In this document: in pieces, positions 45,473-52,931 of the stretch
How positions within the stretch are numbered: the stretch's first letter is position 1
How the letters are laid out: the number at the start of each line of letters is the position of its first letter
Assembly: GCF_900110465.1 (NCBI RefSeq)
Contig: NZ_FODV01000004.1
Span: 334,108-398,107 of the forward strand
DNA from: Halogranum amylolyticum
GTDB taxonomy: Archaea; Halobacteriota; Halobacteria; Halobacteriales; Haloferacaceae
DNA length: 64,000 bases
Reading direction: 5' to 3'
Program-made: the position numbers and the translations under genes
The notes under the pieces: generated by a model
The model's input: only the letters and a program-made list of their open reading frames with translations
What the model was told of the DNA's origin: nothing
The model's database searches: none

Positions 45473-45657
45473 CCGCGCTGCTATCTGCGACAAAACATGT
45501 TTATGGACTGATATAGTAAATACAACAAACAACTCATCGTGGTTATCTTTTCTAGAGTCCGGAATCTGGCAATTAATAGGGATAGCACGGCTTTCTCTCT
45601 CGAATCGGCCGATATGTTTATTGTTATCAGACAAGAATTTCTACGCGGATATTACCG

Positions 45658-45933
45658 ATGTACGACTTGACAGGCTTTCAGCGGGATCTGCTGTACGTGA
45701 TCGCCGGGCTCGAAGAACCCCACGGGCTGGCCATCAAGGAAGAGCTCGAAGAGTACTACGAGAAGGAGATCCACCACGGGCGGCTGTATCCGAACCTCGA
45801 CACGCTCGTCGACAAGGGGCTCGTCGAGAAGGGGCAACGTGACCGACGAACCAACTACTACACGCTGACACGGCGCGGTCGCCGCGAGATCGACGCCCGC
45901 AAAGACTGGGAGTCGCAGTACGTCGACGCCTGA
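45658..45933 (+). CDS. PadR family transcriptional regulator
   Basis: This 91-residue winged-helix protein has the PadR motif HHGRLYPNLDTLVDKGLVEK and wing RRTNYYTLTRRGRREI. The N-terminal helix YDLTGFQRDLLYVIAGLEEP is characteristic of haloarchaeal PadR proteins; the oxidative-stress regulator RosR is a relative, but identity with it is not claimed. It lacks the C-terminal dimerisation helix pair of full-length PadR. It is convergent with the AI-2E exporter gene. Upstream DNA is AT-rich, with TTTATTGTTATC as possible TATA and operator. Confidence 0.88.
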   Translation: MYDLTGFQRDLLYVIAGLEEPHGLAIKEELEEYYEKEIHHGRLYPNLDTLVDKGLVEKGQRDRRTNYYTLTRRGRREIDARKDWESQYVDA

Positions 45934-45939
45934 GATCAG

Positions 45940-47196
45940 CTACTCTCCGCCCGTCCGAGTCGACCCGCCCGACTGCTCCGGGCCAACGTCGGGCCGCGTG
46001 TCGGTCGACTCTGCTGCGGGACGCTCGTCTTCGAGGGGGTCGATGAGTTCTCCGTCTGTCTCTCCGGGCGCGGCCAGTTCGTCGCCCAGATACACCGGGT
46101 CGACGACGTACGGTTTGATCTCCTTTCCGGCGACGAGTTCCGGGAGGACGATCCGGGCGAAGTTGACGACGAGGACGAGCAGTATCGGCAGGAGGAAGAT
46201 ACCGTACCAGCCGAAGAGGAGCGGTCCGAACGTGTACGCGAGCATCACGCTGCCGACGTGGAGACTGCGACCGGAGACGTAGGGGCGAAGCACGAGGTCG
46301 GGGATGGTATCGACGAGGACGAACGAGACGACGACGAACGCGGCGACGAACCAGATCGACTCCGGACCGGCGAACACGAGACTCTGGACGCCCATGTAGC
46401 CCGCGACGGGGACGTAGACGAGTTTCATCCCGACCACCGGGACGAGGCTGGCGACGCCGGCGAGCAGTCCGACGAGGGCGGCGGCGGGGATGCGGAGCTC
46501 CGGAGGCGCGAACACGTTCAACACGGTGTACGCGATGACCCCGATGGTACCGGTCAGTACGGCGTTGAGGATGTTGCCGAAGAAGACGCTGTCGAGGTCG
46601 GTGTCGACCGCCGCGAGGTAGGCGTCGAGCACCCCCTCGTCGTCGGCGAACCGCTTGCTGACCCAGCGGGAGATGCGATGATCGTCGCGGAGGAGATAGA
46701 AGGCGATAGCGACCATCACGAACAGGTGAACGAGACCCACGCCGACGACGGCGAAGGTGTCGGCGGCGGTGACGACCTGGTCGAGGCCCGCATCGAGACT
46801 CTCGAACGTGAGGTAGTCGCGCAACCCGGAGCGGTAGAGGGTCGCGGGGTCGGCCACCCCGCTGAGGACACCCAGATCGAGCGCCGTGTACGTACCGAGG
46901 TCGAACTGCGTCGACCGGGTGAGTTTGTTCACCTCTTTTCCGACGACGAGGAGTGCGTACAGCATCAACGCCAGGGCTGGGAGCGCGAGTGCGAACATCG
47001 AGACGGCAGCCGCCAGACTGGGCGGGTAGACGTGTGTTCGGAGATGTCGGTAGATCGGACGGGTCGCGTAGTACAGAAAGAGCCCAAAGACGAACGTGCC
47101 GACGAACGAGTAGACGACGAACAGGAGGGACGCAGCGAGGACGGCGCCGAGCGCCCACCACGCGGCGCGGGCTCGATCGAAGTCGAGTATCGACAT
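45940..47196 (-). CDS. AI-2E family transporter
   Basis: This 418-residue membrane protein of the AI-2E/UPF0118 family begins MSILDFDRARAAWWALGAV at 47196. It has about seven to eight helices, with the family region FGNILNAVLTGTIGVIAYTV and the reentrant segment ALVGLLAGVASLVPVVGMKL. Members export small molecules or act as Na+/H+ antiporters in some halophiles, which may be relevant here. The last 50 residues are a Ser/Pro/Glu-rich hydrophilic tail. It is divergent from the MgtC/DUF4010 gene. Confidence 0.88.
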   Translation of the reverse strand: MSILDFDRARAAWWALGAVLAASLLFVVYSFVGTFVFGLFLYYATRPIYRHLRTHVYPPSLAAAVSMFALALPALALMLYALLVVGKEVNKLTRSTQFDLGTYTALDLGVLSGVADPATLYRSGLRDYLTFESLDAGLDQVVTAADTFAVVGVGLVHLFVMVAIAFYLLRDDHRISRWVSKRFADDEGVLDAYLAAVDTDLDSVFFGNILNAVLTGTIGVIAYTVLNVFAPPELRIPAAALVGLLAGVASLVPVVGMKLVYVPVAGYMGVQSLVFAGPESIWFVAAFVVVSFVLVDTIPDLVLRPYVSGRSLHVGSVMLAYTFGPLLFGWYGIFLLPILLVLVVNFARIVLPELVAGKEIKPYVVDPVYLGDELAAPGETDGELIDPLEDERPAAESTDTRPDVGPEQSGGSTRTGGE

Positions 47197-47293
47197 ACTA
47201 GAGCCCACCACGGAACTGTGAAAAACGTATCGCGGATCAAGAACGACACGTCGCGGCCTGAGAACTTAACCACGGGCCACGCGTAGTTCGACT

Positions 47294-48619
47294 ATGCAGT
47301 TCTCCCCTCTCCCTCTCGACGTCGTCTGGCCGCTCGTTCTCCAACTCGAGGATCCGCTCGCCGCGCCGCTGCAGGACCCGGTCGTCCGCGTGGTGATCGC
47401 GGCGGCGCTCGGCCTCTTTCTCGGTCTCGAACGCGAGTGGTCGAAGAAGTCGGCCGGGATCCGGACCTTCTCGCTGACGAGTCTCGTCGCCGCGGTGTTC
47501 ACCATCATCGCCGAGGAGTCCCCGCTCGGCGTAGCGCTTCTCACCGTCGGCGGCGTCCTCGTCATCGTGCAGGGAATCCTTCTGGCGGTACAGGGGCTCC
47601 AGACCGGCGAAGAGGACTCGCTGGCGCTGACGACGTCGGTGTCGCTGCTCGTCGCCTACGGCGTCGGCGTACTCGTCGCCTCGCGGTTCTTCGTCGCGGG
47701 CGTCGCCGTCGCCGTCATCTCCTCGTCGTTGCTCGTGCTCAAACGAGAGCTACACGGGTTCGCGGGAGGGTTGTCACGTCAGGAACTGCGGTCGACGACG
47801 GAGTTCGCCATCCTCGCGTTCGTCGTCTTCCCGCTTCTACCAGCCGAAGAGGAGGTGATGGGCGTCACCTTCGAACCCCGCGTCGCGTGGCTGATGGTCG
47901 TCACCGTCGCCGGGATCGGCATCGTCAACTACGCGCTCGTTCGTTCCTACGGCGGTCGCGGCATCGCCATCACGGGCTTCTTCGGCGGACTCGCCTCCTC
48001 GACGGCGGTCGTCGGGACGATGCTCGACCAGGTCCGCCAGCAACGCGAGTCGGTCGGCTTCGCCGTCGCCGGCGTGCTGCTCGCGAACGCCGCGATGGCA
48101 CTCCGGAACCTCGGCATCGCCCTCGCGTTCACCGTCGCCGCGGATCGCCCGCCGCTCTGGCAGGCGGCGATCCCGCTCGGCGCGCTCGTGGTCGGGAGTT
48201 TCGTCGTCGCCCGCTTCACCGCCGACTGGGGTGAGGACGTCGCACTCGACCTCGAGAGCCCCTTCTCGATGAAGAACGTCCTCGCGTTCGGCGCGGTGTT
48301 CTTCCTCATCCTCGCGGTCGGGACGGTCGCCCAGGAGCAGTTCGGCAGCCTCGGCTTCTACGCGAGTGCGCTGGTGTCGGGGCTCGTCTCGTCGGCCGGG
48401 ACGACCACCTCGGCCGTCCTGCTCTACCGCGGCGGCACCATCGAGGGGACCACCGCGATCGTCGGTATCCTCCTCGCGACGGCTTCGAGCGTCGTCGTCA
48501 AGGCCGGACTCGTCGCTGCCGCCGGCCCGCGCGACTTCGCGCGCCAGGTCGCCACGTGGAGCGCTCTCCTCCTCGTCGCCGCGGGCGGGGTGACGGCCGT
48601 CGTCGCAATATTTGGCTGA
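47294..48619 (+). CDS. MgtC/DUF4010 family membrane protein
   Basis: This 441-residue protein begins with an MgtC/SapB-type domain (VVRVVIAAALGLFLGLEREW and SAGIRTFSLTSLVAAVFTII). A larger DUF4010-like membrane domain follows, with GFFGGLASSTAVVGTMLDQV and SGLVSSAGTTTSAVLLYRGG, two Ser/Thr/Gly-rich inverted-repeat-like segments. About twelve helices are predicted. The role is unknown; MgtC relatives relate to Mg2+ homeostasis. Confidence 0.88.
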   Translation: MQFSPLPLDVVWPLVLQLEDPLAAPLQDPVVRVVIAAALGLFLGLEREWSKKSAGIRTFSLTSLVAAVFTIIAEESPLGVALLTVGGVLVIVQGILLAVQGLQTGEEDSLALTTSVSLLVAYGVGVLVASRFFVAGVAVAVISSSLLVLKRELHGFAGGLSRQELRSTTEFAILAFVVFPLLPAEEEVMGVTFEPRVAWLMVVTVAGIGIVNYALVRSYGGRGIAITGFFGGLASSTAVVGTMLDQVRQQRESVGFAVAGVLLANAAMALRNLGIALAFTVAADRPPLWQAAIPLGALVVGSFVVARFTADWGEDVALDLESPFSMKNVLAFGAVFFLILAVGTVAQEQFGSLGFYASALVSGLVSSAGTTTSAVLLYRGGTIEGTTAIVGILLATASSVVVKAGLVAAAGPRDFARQVATWSALLLVAAGGVTAVVAIFG

Positions 48620-48662
48620 ATCGTAACGAACGTCTTAACATACCGGTCTGCTAACCGACGGC

Positions 48663-50030
48663 ATGAACAGAGACACCGTCGAGCCGCACGTCACGGCGCT
48701 GCCGGGCGAGCGCGCTCGCGAGTGGGTGGAGTACCACCACCAGAGCGCCGCGCCGAGCACGTACGTCTACGACTTCGTCTGGGACCTCTCGGGCGACGCG
48801 GAGGGGCCGTTCTGTACGGACGTCGACGGTAACGTCCTGATGGACTTCACGAGTCACGTCGCCGCCGCCCCGCTCGGGTACAACAACCCGAAGATCATGG
48901 ACGAACTCCGGGAGTTCGACCTCGTCGACCCGCTGAAGATCGCCGGGCAGGACTTCTACGTGAGCGCGGGCGACGCACACACGCCCGAGGAGAGCGACTT
49001 CCCCGGTCCCGCCGGACTGATGGACCGACTGACCGACGCCACCGACCACTACGGGATGGATATGGTCTTCCTCTCGAACTCCGGGGCCGAGGCGGTCGAG
49101 AACGGCATCAAGATCGCCTACGACCACAGCGACGGCGCGAGGTACGCCGTCACCTTCGACGGCGCCTTCCACGGGCGGACGCTCGGCGCGCTCTCGTTGA
49201 ACCGCTCGAAGGAGAAGTACCGCCGGAAGTTCCCCACCGTCTCGGGCGTCCACGACGTCCCCTACTGCGACGACCGTTCCTGCACGCCTGACAGCTGCGA
49301 CTGCGGCTTCTTCGTCGGCGGCGACGACCCGGCCGAGAAGGTGTCGCTCCTCCGGAAGAAGCTCGACCCCGACCGCGGCCACATCAGCGCCGACGAGGTC
49401 GCCTACATCATCCTCGAACCGATCCAGGGCGAAGGCGGCTACCGCATCCCGAGCGACGCCTTCATGGACGAGATCGCCGCGCTGGCGACGGAGCACGACA
49501 TCACGCTCGTCGCCGACGAGATCCAGTCCGGGATGGGGCGAACGGGGAAGATGTGGGGTGCGGACCACTACAACATCGAACCCGACGTCATCGCCGCCGC
49601 GAAGGGTCTCCGCGTCGGCGCGACGATCTCCCGGTCGGACGTCTTCCCCGACGAGAAGGGCCGTCTCTCCTCGACGTGGGGCGCGGGCGACATCATCGCC
49701 TCCCTACAGGGGGCGCTCACCATCGACGCCATCCACGAGTACGACCTGATGGACAACGCCACCGTTCGCGGCCGACAGTTCACAGAGACGATGCGGGACG
49801 CCGACCCGACCGGCGTCGTCGACGTCCGCGGAAAGGGGCTGATGCTCGCCCTCGAGTTCGATACCAAGGAGCGCCGCGACGCAGTCCAGGAGGCGGCGCT
49901 CCAGCGCGGCCTGCTGACGCTCTCGTGCGGCTACAAGGTGCTCCGCGTCCTGCCGCCGTTGGACGTGACGGAGCGCGAGATCGCGCTCGGGGCGGACCTG
50001 CTGTCGAAGGCGATCGCGGACGTCGCGTAG
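48663..50030 (+). CDS. class III PLP aminotransferase
   Basis: This 455-residue enzyme of the 4-aminobutyrate/ornithine aminotransferase type has the PLP lysine in DVIAAAKGLRVGA and the cofactor Asp in ITLVADEIQSGMGRTGKMW. The substrate-side FLSNSGAEAVENGIKIAY and GAFHGRTLGALSLN are also seen. A Cys-rich insertion (DRSCTPDSCDCGFF) around residue 205 is unusual and could bind metal. The amino donor is not predictable. Upstream, CTTAACA about 30 bases before the ATG may be the TATA element. Confidence 0.93.
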   Translation: MNRDTVEPHVTALPGERAREWVEYHHQSAAPSTYVYDFVWDLSGDAEGPFCTDVDGNVLMDFTSHVAAAPLGYNNPKIMDELREFDLVDPLKIAGQDFYVSAGDAHTPEESDFPGPAGLMDRLTDATDHYGMDMVFLSNSGAEAVENGIKIAYDHSDGARYAVTFDGAFHGRTLGALSLNRSKEKYRRKFPTVSGVHDVPYCDDRSCTPDSCDCGFFVGGDDPAEKVSLLRKKLDPDRGHISADEVAYIILEPIQGEGGYRIPSDAFMDEIAALATEHDITLVADEIQSGMGRTGKMWGADHYNIEPDVIAAAKGLRVGATISRSDVFPDEKGRLSSTWGAGDIIASLQGALTIDAIHEYDLMDNATVRGRQFTETMRDADPTGVVDVRGKGLMLALEFDTKERRDAVQEAALQRGLLTLSCGYKVLRVLPPLDVTEREIALGADLLSKAIADVA

Positions 50031-50067
50031 TCGGTTCTCCCGCTCTCGAAGCCGCGAGACCGACCGC

Positions 50068-50277
50068 TCAGTCCTTGTCGATCATCACTTCGCTCGCCTT
50101 GATGACGGCGCTGACCTCGTCGCCCTCCGCGAGGTCGAGGCGGTCGGCGGACGCTCGGGTGATCGTCGATGTGACCGTCTGTCCGTCGCCGAGTTCGACG
50201 ACGATCTCCGCCATGATCTCGTCTTTTTTCAGTGACTTCACCGTTCCAGTCAGGTTGTTGCGGGCACTCAGTCCCAT
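50068..50277 (-). CDS. TOBE/Mop-domain molybdate-binding-like protein
   Basis: This 69-residue single-domain protein has the Mop signature MGLSARNNLTGTVKSLKKDE followed by the strand pairs of a TOBE domain (VTSTITRASADRLDLAEGDE, SAVIKASEVMI). Such proteins oligomerise and bind molybdate or other oxyanions, acting as storage or buffer. The start at 50277 matches the family. No molybdate transporter genes are adjacent. Confidence 0.9.
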   Translation of the reverse strand: MGLSARNNLTGTVKSLKKDEIMAEIVVELGDGQTVTSTITRASADRLDLAEGDEVSAVIKASEVMIDKD

Positions 50278-50329
50278 AGAGAGCTGTTGTCGAGTTGAGA
50301 ACAAGTAGCTGCTGGCGGCCGGCCGACGG

Positions 50330-50653
50330 CTACATCTGGTAGCGACGTTCGTCGTCGCGCTGCGGATACTGGTCCTGTCCCGTCATCTCCTCGTAGGTCA
50401 TCCCGGCGAGGAACTCGTCGTAGGTGACGTCGTAGCTCCGGCGCAGTTGGAAGTCCAGGTCGCCCGAGTCGACGCTGGACCGAAACAGCATGTGGACCGC
50501 CCGGCGGACGAGTTCGCTCGTGTCCTCCGTCTCGAAGACGGCCGCCAGCGTCGCCAGTTCGTTCTTCGCCTCGCGGTCGAGTTCCACGGTCAGGTCGTCG
50601 TCGAGGTCGGAGTAGGACGACTGGACGTCGTCGTTGAGGTCGTCGAGACTCAT
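50330..50653 (-). CDS. acidic haloarchaeal protein with ribbon-helix-helix-like segment
   Basis: The product has 107 residues from the ATG at 50653. The segment DLTVELDREAKNELATLAAV, then FETEDTSELVRRAVHMLFRS, has the beta-helix-helix look of a CopG/RHH domain, suggesting DNA binding. The C-terminal part (YDEFLAGMTYEEMTG) is unrecognised. It lies 52 bases upstream of the TOBE gene on the same strand and is divergent from mutY. Confidence 0.65.
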   Translation of the reverse strand: MSLDDLNDDVQSSYSDLDDDLTVELDREAKNELATLAAVFETEDTSELVRRAVHMLFRSSVDSGDLDFQLRRSYDVTYDEFLAGMTYEEMTGQDQYPQRDDERRYQM

Positions 50654-50824
50654 GCCGAGAGGGAGACGCGGGCGTCGGATACGCGTTTCGCTCCCGAGAC
50701 CGTCGCGGCGACTGCCGTCGCGACGGCGTCGGAGCGACGCCGCCGAGAGACTCACGCCACGGGACCTGAGGCGGCACGGCGACGGACCACTACCCATAAA
50801 CCTCCGCTCGCCCACCGCTCGACA

Positions 50825-51778
50825 ATGACCGACGCGTCCGTCCCCGAGGAGCTACAGGACGTCGCCCCCGCACTCCCCGACGACAGCGACGAGGTCGACG
50901 CCGTCCGGCGCGCGCTCGTCGAGTGGTACGAAGACGACCACCGCGAGTTCCCGTGGCGACAGACGGACGACGCCTACGAGATCCTCGTCTCCGAGGTGAT
51001 GAGCCAACAGACCCAGTTGGGTCGCGTCGTCGAGGCGTGGGAGGCGTTCCTCGACCGGTGGCCGACCGTCGACGCTCTCGCAGCGGCCGAGCGGAGCGAC
51101 GTCGTCTCCTTCTGGACGAGTCACAGCCTCGGCTACAACAATCGGGCGAAGTATCTCCACGAGGCGGCACAGCAGGTCGTTGAGGAGTACGGTGGAGAGT
51201 TCCCTCGGTCGCCCGGCGAGTTAGAGGAGTTGATGGGCGTCGGTCCGTACACCGCCAACGCCGTCGCCTCGTTCGCGTTCAACACCGGCGACGCCGTCGT
51301 CGACACGAACGTCAAGCGCGTGCTCCACCGCGCGTTCGACGTGCCGGACGACGACGCGGCGTTCGAAGCCGTCGCGGGGTTCGTCATGCCCGACGGCGAG
51401 TCGCGCGTCTGGAACAACGCGATCATGGAACTGGGCGGGGTGGCCTGCGGGAAGACTCCCCGCTGCGACGAGGCGGGCTGTCCGTGGCGCGCGTGGTGTC
51501 ACGCCTACGAGACGGGCGACTTCACCGCCCCCGACGTTCCGACCCAGCCCAGTTTCGAGGGGAGTCGGCGACAGTTCCGCGGGCGGATCGTCCGACTCCT
51601 GGGTGAACACGACGAGATGGAGTTGGATACACTCGGTCACCGAATCCGTGTGGACTACACCCCGGACGGCGAGCACGGTCGTGAGTGGCTCCGCGAACTC
51701 CTTTCGGATCTGACCGCGGACGGGTTAGTGGAGATCGACAGGACTGGCGAGGAGGCAAAGGCTCGTCTTCAGCGGTAG
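50825..51778 (+). CDS. mutY: A/G-specific adenine glycosylase
   Basis: This 317-residue repair enzyme removes adenine opposite 8-oxoguanine. The catalytic Glu is in YEILVSEVMSQQTQ. The helix-hairpin-helix ELMGVGPYTANAVASF and the catalytic Asp in DAVVDTNVKRVLHR follow. The [4Fe-4S] cysteines are C208, C214, C219 and C225, with spacing x5, x4, x5 instead of the usual x6, x2, x5. The bacterial NUDIX-like C-terminal domain is replaced by a short winged-helix-like region (RRQFRGRIVRLLGEHDEMEL). Identification is firm. Confidence 0.92.
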   Translation: MTDASVPEELQDVAPALPDDSDEVDAVRRALVEWYEDDHREFPWRQTDDAYEILVSEVMSQQTQLGRVVEAWEAFLDRWPTVDALAAAERSDVVSFWTSHSLGYNNRAKYLHEAAQQVVEEYGGEFPRSPGELEELMGVGPYTANAVASFAFNTGDAVVDTNVKRVLHRAFDVPDDDAAFEAVAGFVMPDGESRVWNNAIMELGGVACGKTPRCDEAGCPWRAWCHAYETGDFTAPDVPTQPSFEGSRRQFRGRIVRLLGEHDEMELDTLGHRIRVDYTPDGEHGREWLRELLSDLTADGLVEIDRTGEEAKARLQR

Positions 51779-51911
51779 TGGCTAGCGTACTCGAAGTCGT
51801 CTATCCCAACTCAGCGATGCGGTGCCGTGGGATTCCTGCGTTGACGAGACACGCCGTGTCTCGGTCGCACGCCAGACCGCTCCACGTTCTGGGGGCGTCT
51901 TCAGGCACGGG

Positions 51912-51933
51912 GGGATGTCAAGGATCGCATCCC
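51912..51933. repeat. inverted repeat in the mutY-amphi-Trp gap
   Basis: GGGATG (51912-51917) pairs with CATCCC (51928-51933) around a TCAAGGATCG loop. The GATGTCAAGGAT core resembles sequences at ends of haloarchaeal IS elements. The whole 51779-52012 gap holds no gene and may contain element debris; the hairpin could also act as a terminator. Confidence 0.45.
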
Positions 51934-52012
51934 TTGTTCGTGGTGGAGGGTAGTTTCCCAAGTTCGAGAACGCTCCCCGTCGTTTATCGGGATGTCCGAC
52001 GTACTACTCGGT

Positions 52013-52300
52013 ATGAGAGAACTCGAAACCGAGACCGAGAAAACACGGGCAGAGATTGCGTCGTATCTCCGCGAATTAGCTGAACAACTCGACGGAGGTG
52101 GAGACGTAACACTCGAACTCGGCGGCCAGCAGGTGCGGTTGAATCCGACGGACCCCGTGACCTTCAAGCTGGAAGGCGAGTCGGACTGGACAGAGGGCGA
52201 TACCGAGGCAAAACAGAGCATCGAGTTCGAGCTCGTTTGGTGGCGTGACGCTCAGACGCCGGAAGAGGGAAGGCTGGACATCAGCTCCGAGGGAGCGTGA
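52013..52300 (+). CDS. amphi-Trp domain protein (second copy)
   Basis: The product has 95 residues from the ATG at 52013; an ATG at 51992 is possible. The start at 52013 is preferred because TTTATCG near 51983 would be its TATA element. The family pattern is clear: KTRAEIASYLRELAEQLDGG, LELGGQQVRLNPTDPVTFKL and IEFELVWWRD with the characteristic Trp strand. It is followed four bases later by the flavin/pyridoxamine-oxidase-like gene, so the two form an operon. Confidence 0.8.
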   Translation: MRELETETEKTRAEIASYLRELAEQLDGGGDVTLELGGQQVRLNPTDPVTFKLEGESDWTEGDTEAKQSIEFELVWWRDAQTPEEGRLDISSEGA

Positions 52301-52304
52301 TCGT

Positions 52305-52763
52305 ATGGAAGACGTCCGCTCAGTACGGATGAGTACGGAAGAACGGGACGACTTCTTAGGGAGTGGTGGAACGGGTGTCATCTCGTTCGATTCGTCGGAC
52401 GACGGCCCCCCGTATACCCGACCAATTTCGTATGGATACGACGCAGATTCAGAGAATTTCTATTTCCGGCTTGCAATCGGCCCTGAGGACGCCGGAAAGC
52501 GAGATCTCATCGAAGAAGACGGAGAGGTTTCATTCGTTACGTACGACGAAACCGACCGTGGCTGGCGAAGCGTCGTCGCAACCGGCAGCCTGGAAGAGAT
52601 CACGAAATCAGCACTCGACCCCGACGTCGCCGAGGCGATGCAGCGAGTGAAAATCCCCTTCGTGGACGTGTACGACAGTCATCCCCTTACGCTGGAGTTC
52701 CGATTCTTCCGGCTCACCCCGGACGAAGTTACTGGCCAACAACAAGCCGGAACCGGAGAGTGA
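52305..52763 (+). CDS. pyridoxamine 5'-phosphate oxidase-family protein
   Basis: This 152-residue split-barrel protein binds flavin or a related cofactor in its family. Recognisable parts are MSTEERDDFLGSGGTGVISF, PYTRPISYGYD and EVSFVTYDETDRGWRSVVATG. The ATG at 52305 overlaps nothing and follows the amphi-Trp stop by four bases. The DNA is less GC-rich than the surroundings. The substrate is unknown; such proteins often bind F420, FMN or heme. Confidence 0.85.
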   Translation: MEDVRSVRMSTEERDDFLGSGGTGVISFDSSDDGPPYTRPISYGYDADSENFYFRLAIGPEDAGKRDLIEEDGEVSFVTYDETDRGWRSVVATGSLEEITKSALDPDVAEAMQRVKIPFVDVYDSHPLTLEFRFFRLTPDEVTGQQQAGTGE

Positions 52764-52931
52764 GCAGATCGAAGAGAGCAGGGTACATCTCCTGTTGATT
52801 ACCCTCGTCACGAATCACTCGCTGTAAGCCAGAGGAAGTCCTCTTCAGAACGAGTGGTTCGGCGGTCGCCTGTTCCCGTACTCACTGTTCGGAGAGAGGA
52901 GCAGGACTGAGGTACTCTCAGGCCTCGACCC

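Noticed and set aside
45658..45933. PadR-type regulator as RosR
   Set aside because: It belongs to the same broad family, but identity cannot be shown without alignment; haloarchaea have several PadR paralogues.
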